Source: an uncultured Thermoanaerobaculia bacterium
Lineage (GTDB): Bacteria; Acidobacteriota; Thermoanaerobaculia; Multivoradales; Multivoraceae
Assembly: GCA_951812325.1 (NCBI GenBank)
Contig: OX638294.1
Span: 4,006,859 to 4,070,858, forward strand
Direction: 5' to 3'
Length of the DNA: 64,000 nucleotides
Part shown: positions 60,571 through 64,000 of the stretch, piece by piece
How the letters are laid out: every line of letters starts with the position of its first letter
How positions within the stretch are numbered: position 1 is the stretch's first letter
Made by a program: the position numbers and the translations under genes
Notes under the pieces: generated by a model
Told to the model about the DNA's origin: nothing
Databases searched by the model: none
The model's input: the letters and a program-made list of their open reading frames with translations, nothing else

Positions 60571-61749
60571 ATGTCACTTCCTCTGGCGGACCTGCGGGTC
60601 CTTGACCTGACGATTGCCCGCGCCGGGCCGACCGCGGTGCGGCAACTCGCCGATTGGGGCGCGGACGTCGTGCGCATCGAGCGGCCGCCGGCGCCCGGCA
60701 AGGAGATCGGCATCTCCCGCCGGCTCGGCCACGACTACCAGAACCTCCACCGCAACAAGCGGTGCCTGACGCTCGACCTGAAGAGCGAGGCCGGTCGCGA
60801 GGTGCTGCTGCGCCTGGTCCGGGATGCGGACGTGTTGGTGGAGAACTACCGCGCCGAGGTCAAGCATCGGCTCGGCTTCGACTACGAGACGGTGCGGGCG
60901 ATCAACCCGCGCATCGTCTACGGCAGCGTGTCCGGATTCGGTCAGACGGGACCCTACCGGGACCGCGGCGGCGTGGATCAGATCGCACAGGGCCTCGGCG
61001 GGTTGATGTCGGTGACCGGCCTGCCGGGCCAGGGGCCGGTGCGCACGGGCACGGCGATTTCCGATCTGGCGGCCGGCCTGTACCTCGCCTTCGGCATCCT
61101 GGCGGCCCTTCACGAGCGGGAGCGGTCGGGCGAGGGACAGTGGGTGAGCACCTCCCTGCTCAAGGCGATGATCGGGATGCTCGACTTTCAGGCCGCCCGC
61201 CACCTGGTCGAGGGTGAGGTCCCGGGGCAGCAGGGCAACCACCACCCGACGATCTCGCCGATGGGGACGTTCCCGGCCGCCGACGGCTGGGTGAACATCG
61301 CGGCCACGAGCGGCAGGCACTTTCGGGCCATGTGCCAGGCGCTGGGAGGCAAAGAGTTGCTCGAGCGTCCCGAGTACGAGAACTCGGCGAAGCGCGTCGC
61401 CAACCGGGAGCAACTCGAAGGCGACGTCGCCGAACTGACGCGCCGCTTCGAAATGGACGAGATTGTCGAGCGCCTGAACCAGGCCGGTCTTCCCTGCGGC
61501 CCGGTCTACGACCTGGGGCAGACCTTCGCCGACCCGCAGGTCGAACACTGCGGGATCGCGGTGCCGCTGGAGCACCCCGAGCTCGGTCCGGTGCGGCTCG
61601 TGGGCCAGCCGGTCCGGCTCCGCCGGACACCCTTCGAACTGCGCCGCCGGGCGCCCGGGGTGGGCGAACACACGGACGAGATCCTCGCGGAAGCGGGGCT
61701 GGGAGTCGCCGAAATCGAGGCGCTTCGGAGCGCGGGAGTCGTGTTGTGA
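60571..61749 (+). CDS. CaiB/BaiF-family CoA-transferase
   Basis: 392 residues, normal for class III CoA-transferases. LRVLDLT, GADVVRIE and NKRCLTLDLKSEAGRE are N-terminal family motifs; YGSVSGFGQTGPYRDRGG and VDQIAQGLGGLMSVTG follow, with D136 as the probable catalytic aspartate. It would move CoA between carboxylic acids. The next gene, a crotonase, starts in its stop codon, so the two likely act on the same acyl-CoA, for example in activating and then hydrating or isomerising an unsaturated acid. Which acid is unknown. Confidence 0.88.
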   Translation: MSLPLADLRVLDLTIARAGPTAVRQLADWGADVVRIERPPAPGKEIGISRRLGHDYQNLHRNKRCLTLDLKSEAGREVLLRLVRDADVLVENYRAEVKHRLGFDYETVRAINPRIVYGSVSGFGQTGPYRDRGGVDQIAQGLGGLMSVTGLPGQGPVRTGTAISDLAAGLYLAFGILAALHERERSGEGQWVSTSLLKAMIGMLDFQAARHLVEGEVPGQQGNHHPTISPMGTFPAADGWVNIAATSGRHFRAMCQALGGKELLERPEYENSAKRVANREQLEGDVAELTRRFEMDEIVERLNQAGLPCGPVYDLGQTFADPQVEHCGIAVPLEHPELGPVRLVGQPVRLRRTPFELRRRAPGVGEHTDEILAEAGLGVAEIEALRSAGVVL

Positions 61750-62549
61750 GTGCAATCGAACTGCCGACGACGAAGATCGAGGCAAGGATCGAGGACGGCG
61801 TCGGCTGGCTCACCTACAACAATCCGGAACGGCGGAACGCCCTCTCGCTGGAGATGCAGCTCGCACAGGCCGAGGTGCTGCGCCGGTTTCAGCTGGACGA
61901 CGCCGTGCGGGTCGTCGTGCTGCGCGGGGCGGGGGGCCGGGCGTTCGTCTCCGGCGCCGACATCTCGGAGTTCGAGAAGCTGCGGACCACGGTGGCGGCG
62001 CGGGAACGCTACGACGCGGCGGGGCGCGACACGGGGCGGGCTTTCGCGGCGCTGGAGAAGCCGCTGATCGCGATGATCCGCGGGTACTGCCTGGGCGGCG
62101 GCCTGGCCACTGCGCTCCACGCCGACCTTCGCGTCGCCTCCGACGACTCGTTGTTCGGCATCCCGGCCGGGCGTCTGGGCGTCGGCTACGGCTTCGCCGG
62201 GATCAAGGTGCTGGTGGACCTTGTCGGTCCGTCGCGCACCAGCGAGATCCTGCTGACGGCGCGACGGTTCACCGCCGCCGAGGCGCACCGGATGGGGCTG
62301 ATCGATCGCGTGACGACCGTGGACGAACTCGAGGGCGCCGTCCGCGGTCTGGCCGGCGGCATGGCCGCGAATGCTCCGCTCACGCTGCGCGCGGCCAAGC
62401 GCGCGATCAGGGAAGCCGCAAAGGACCCGGACCGCCGCGACCTGGACCGGGTCAGGCAACTCGTCGAGGACTGCTTCCGTTCCGAGGACTACGTAGAGGG
62501 ACGCAGGGCGTTCCTGGAGAAGCGGCCGCCGCGCTTCCGGGGCCGATAG
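61746..62549 (+). CDS. Enoyl-CoA hydratase/isomerase (crotonase) family protein
   Basis: 267 residues, the normal length. Oxyanion-hole segments SGADISEFE and GYCLGGGLATAL are typical. Of the two hydratase glutamates, the one in the FGxPE motif is replaced (FGIPAGRLG), while that in the following helix (TSEILLTARRF) remains. Hydration is therefore doubtful and isomerase or another crotonase reaction is more likely. GTG at 61746 overlaps the CoA-transferase stop (GTGA), so translation is coupled. Confidence 0.88.
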   Translation: MSAIELPTTKIEARIEDGVGWLTYNNPERRNALSLEMQLAQAEVLRRFQLDDAVRVVVLRGAGGRAFVSGADISEFEKLRTTVAARERYDAAGRDTGRAFAALEKPLIAMIRGYCLGGGLATALHADLRVASDDSLFGIPAGRLGVGYGFAGIKVLVDLVGPSRTSEILLTARRFTAAEAHRMGLIDRVTTVDELEGAVRGLAGGMAANAPLTLRAAKRAIREAAKDPDRRDLDRVRQLVEDCFRSEDYVEGRRAFLEKRPPRFRGR

Positions 62550-62741
62550 GGCTTCCTGTCGAAGTGCGGTCCGAGATGGGCTGCCAGCCGAGCGCCATGA
62601 ACGAAGCCTTGCTGGAACTCGGGGAACGTCACCGTCCTGCGCGGTGGCCGGCGCGCGCTCGACGGCGCGACGCCGGCTGCCTTGGCTGCGGAAGCTGCCG
62701 GTCCCGCGGAAAACGGCAAGACCTGACTGCTCCGAACGCGC

Positions 62742-62747
62742 TACGAT
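62742..62747 (+). promoter_or_regulatory. Probable -10 element, leaderless esterase gene
   Basis: TACGAT ends 8 nt before the ATG at 62756, with no Shine-Dalgarno sequence before it. Confidence 0.45.
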
Positions 62748-62755
62748 GCCCGCGA

Positions 62756-63811
62756 ATGCCCGCACAACGACTGCCCACCCTGGCGACGACCGTCGCCCTG
62801 CTAGCCGTCGCCGTCCCGCTCGCCGCCACCGACAGCCCCGGCTGCTCGGCCCGTACCGCATCCAGTGTGTCAGCCGCCGCACAGGCGGGCGCCAGCGTCG
62901 ACCTGGAACTCGCCCACGACGGCCTGACCCGCGGCTACCGCCTCCACCTGCCGGCCGGCCACGACGGCGCCCAGGCTCTGCCGCTCTGGCTGCACGTCCA
63001 CGGCTACACCGGCAGCGCCGCCCACAGCGACGGCTGGACGGGGCTCTCGGAGCTCGCCGATCGCGAGGGCTTCGTCGTCGTGTTCCCGCAGGGCACGTCG
63101 TTCGAGGCGCCGCTCGGCGACGGGGCGGGGGGCCGGAGCGCCACGATCACGTCCTGGAACGACCTCGCCTGCAGCGCGCCGTTGAAGCCGGAGGCGCCGG
63201 CCTGCCGGGAGGACGCGAGTCCGTACCCCTGCCCGCCGGAGTGCGGAACCTGCGGGCCCTGCAACTGGTGCTCGTGCCATGACGACGTCGGCTACGTCGC
63301 CGCCCTGATCGACCATCTCTCGGCGGAGCTCTGCATCGACACGGACCGCGTCTTCGCCTCCGGCTACAGCAACGGCGGCATGTTCGTGCACCGGCTCGGA
63401 TGCGCCCTCGGCGACCGCCTCGCCGCGGTCGCGCCGATGCACGGCTATCTGGCGCGGGGCTTCGACTGCGCGGCGGAAGCGCCCGGCCCGTCGATGCTGC
63501 TGGTCGGCGGCGCCGCGGACCGCACCGTGCCGATTGACGGTTCGCATGCCGACGACGGCTACATCTACACCTCGCAGCGGGGAGTGGCGGAGAAGTGGGC
63601 CGGGGCCCGGTCCTGCGCTGCCGAGCCGGTTGCGGTCGAGACGCCCTGGGACGGACGTCGCGGGTTGACCTGCGTCGAGTATCCCGGCTGCGCCGGCGGT
63701 CGGGCCGTCCGCAGTTGTTCCTGGAACGACGCCCACGTCTGGCCGCGGGACGACGCCGGCAACTTCGGCGGCGAGCTGCTGTGGGCCTTCTTCAGCAGGG
63801 CACGACAGTAG
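62756..63811 (+). CDS. Exported PHB-depolymerase-like esterase
   Basis: 351 residues. Signal peptide (about 1-24). The alpha/beta hydrolase domain resembles the LpqC/poly(3-hydroxybutyrate) depolymerase group (CE1-like): LWLHVHGYTGSA (oxyanion region), GYSNGG with S205 as nucleophile, and NDAHVWP with the C-terminal histidine. A cysteine-rich insert (ECGTCGPCNWCSCHDD, about 161-176) precedes the nucleophile and may be held by disulfides. It probably cleaves ester bonds in the periplasm or outside. The first 64 codons of the open frame before the ATG are not supported. Confidence 0.85.
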   Translation: MPAQRLPTLATTVALLAVAVPLAATDSPGCSARTASSVSAAAQAGASVDLELAHDGLTRGYRLHLPAGHDGAQALPLWLHVHGYTGSAAHSDGWTGLSELADREGFVVVFPQGTSFEAPLGDGAGGRSATITSWNDLACSAPLKPEAPACREDASPYPCPPECGTCGPCNWCSCHDDVGYVAALIDHLSAELCIDTDRVFASGYSNGGMFVHRLGCALGDRLAAVAPMHGYLARGFDCAAEAPGPSMLLVGGAADRTVPIDGSHADDGYIYTSQRGVAEKWAGARSCAAEPVAVETPWDGRRGLTCVEYPGCAGGRAVRSCSWNDAHVWPRDDAGNFGGELLWAFFSRARQ

Positions 63812-64000
63812 AGCCGCCAGACCTGCCGCAGGCTCCATGCTGGCCCCGGCACTAACCTCACCGGGACCTCGCGCCGCGTCACTTGCAGCGCAACGCCCGG
63901 CGGCGCAGGCCTGCGGGAACAGACGCCCATCGGTCGCGGCCGAAGACTGCCGTTCGTGGTCGACGCGGCCAGGAGAGCAGGAGCGGCGGTGGCCGCAGGT
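63812..64000. other. End of window, no gene seen
   Basis: The last 189 bases show no gene start I can support on either strand. A gene from beyond the window could begin here. Confidence 0.5.

Noticed and set aside
1-64000. tRNA, rRNA, phage integrase or insertion sequence
   Set aside because: I scanned the gaps by eye and found no cloverleaf, rRNA segment, transposase or integrase motif. Short RNA genes could still be missed without a covariance search.

Overview
The window is a GC-rich, densely coded chromosomal segment of a Gram-negative bacterium. Outer-membrane-type features (an OmpA-like domain, an AMIN domain), many exported peptidases and hydrolases, a PVC-type heme protein, a sulfatase and a repeated secreted C-terminal domain suggest an Acidobacteriota-like lineage (Thermoanaerobaculia-like). 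This placement is an inference from gene content; no rRNA or other marker gene is present. I see no tRNA, rRNA, CRISPR array, transposase or integrase.

Layout. 1-2.9 kb: a non-coding stretch with a 23-nt poly-C tract and a dispersed repeat, then an inner-membrane alanine-rich coiled-coil protein with 126-bp tandem repeats and a membrane-anchored OmpA-like protein. 2.9-7.9 kb: a tandem duplication of a secreted metzincin-type zinc protease, leader hairpin included; the catalytic cores have diverged while both flanks stayed nearly identical. 7.9-15.8 kb: a small exported protein, ApaH, a serine beta-lactamase-like hydrolase, a large TolB-propeller/PA/M28/PDZ aminopeptidase, and a sodium:solute symporter coupled to a tiny membrane protein.

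15.9-29.8 kb (minus strand): a seven-gene block that looks like an anti-phage defence operon. In transcription order it encodes an SNF2 helicase with a DUF3883-like C-terminus, a DUF262 (GmrS-like)/AlbA_2 fusion, an MNT nucleotidyltransferase, a HEPN protein, a DUF1156-type DNA methyltransferase, an OLD-like ATPase-TOPRIM protein and a DUF499-type ATPase. Internal genes overlap by 1-14 bp. The helicase/DUF1156 pair recalls DISARM class I and BREX type 3, but DrmA, DrmB, DrmC and PglZ are all missing. This is the best candidate for an undescribed system.

29.9-40.1 kb (plus strand): an exported M14 metallocarboxypeptidase; a four-gene ABC/GldG-type cassette (ATPase, permease, GldG-like, DUF4340-like); a VOC protein; an exported TPR protein. 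40.2-49.4 kb (minus): a PQQ-type propeller protein ending in the same C-terminal domain as the proteases, a PVC-type heme/cupredoxin/cytochrome c fusion, an SGNH hydrolase, and an unknown secreted protein behind a near-consensus promoter. 49.7-64 kb: a DUF885 peptidase, two paralogous four-helix membrane proteins, an AMIN protein, an S9 peptidase overlapping an exported methyltransferase, a sulfatase-hemB pair, a hendecad-repeat membrane protein, a DUF4336-like protein, a CoA-transferase/crotonase pair and a PHB-depolymerase-like esterase.

Several genes without a Shine-Dalgarno sequence carry a TANNNT hexamer 6-12 nt before the start codon, which suggests leaderless or very short-leader transcripts.
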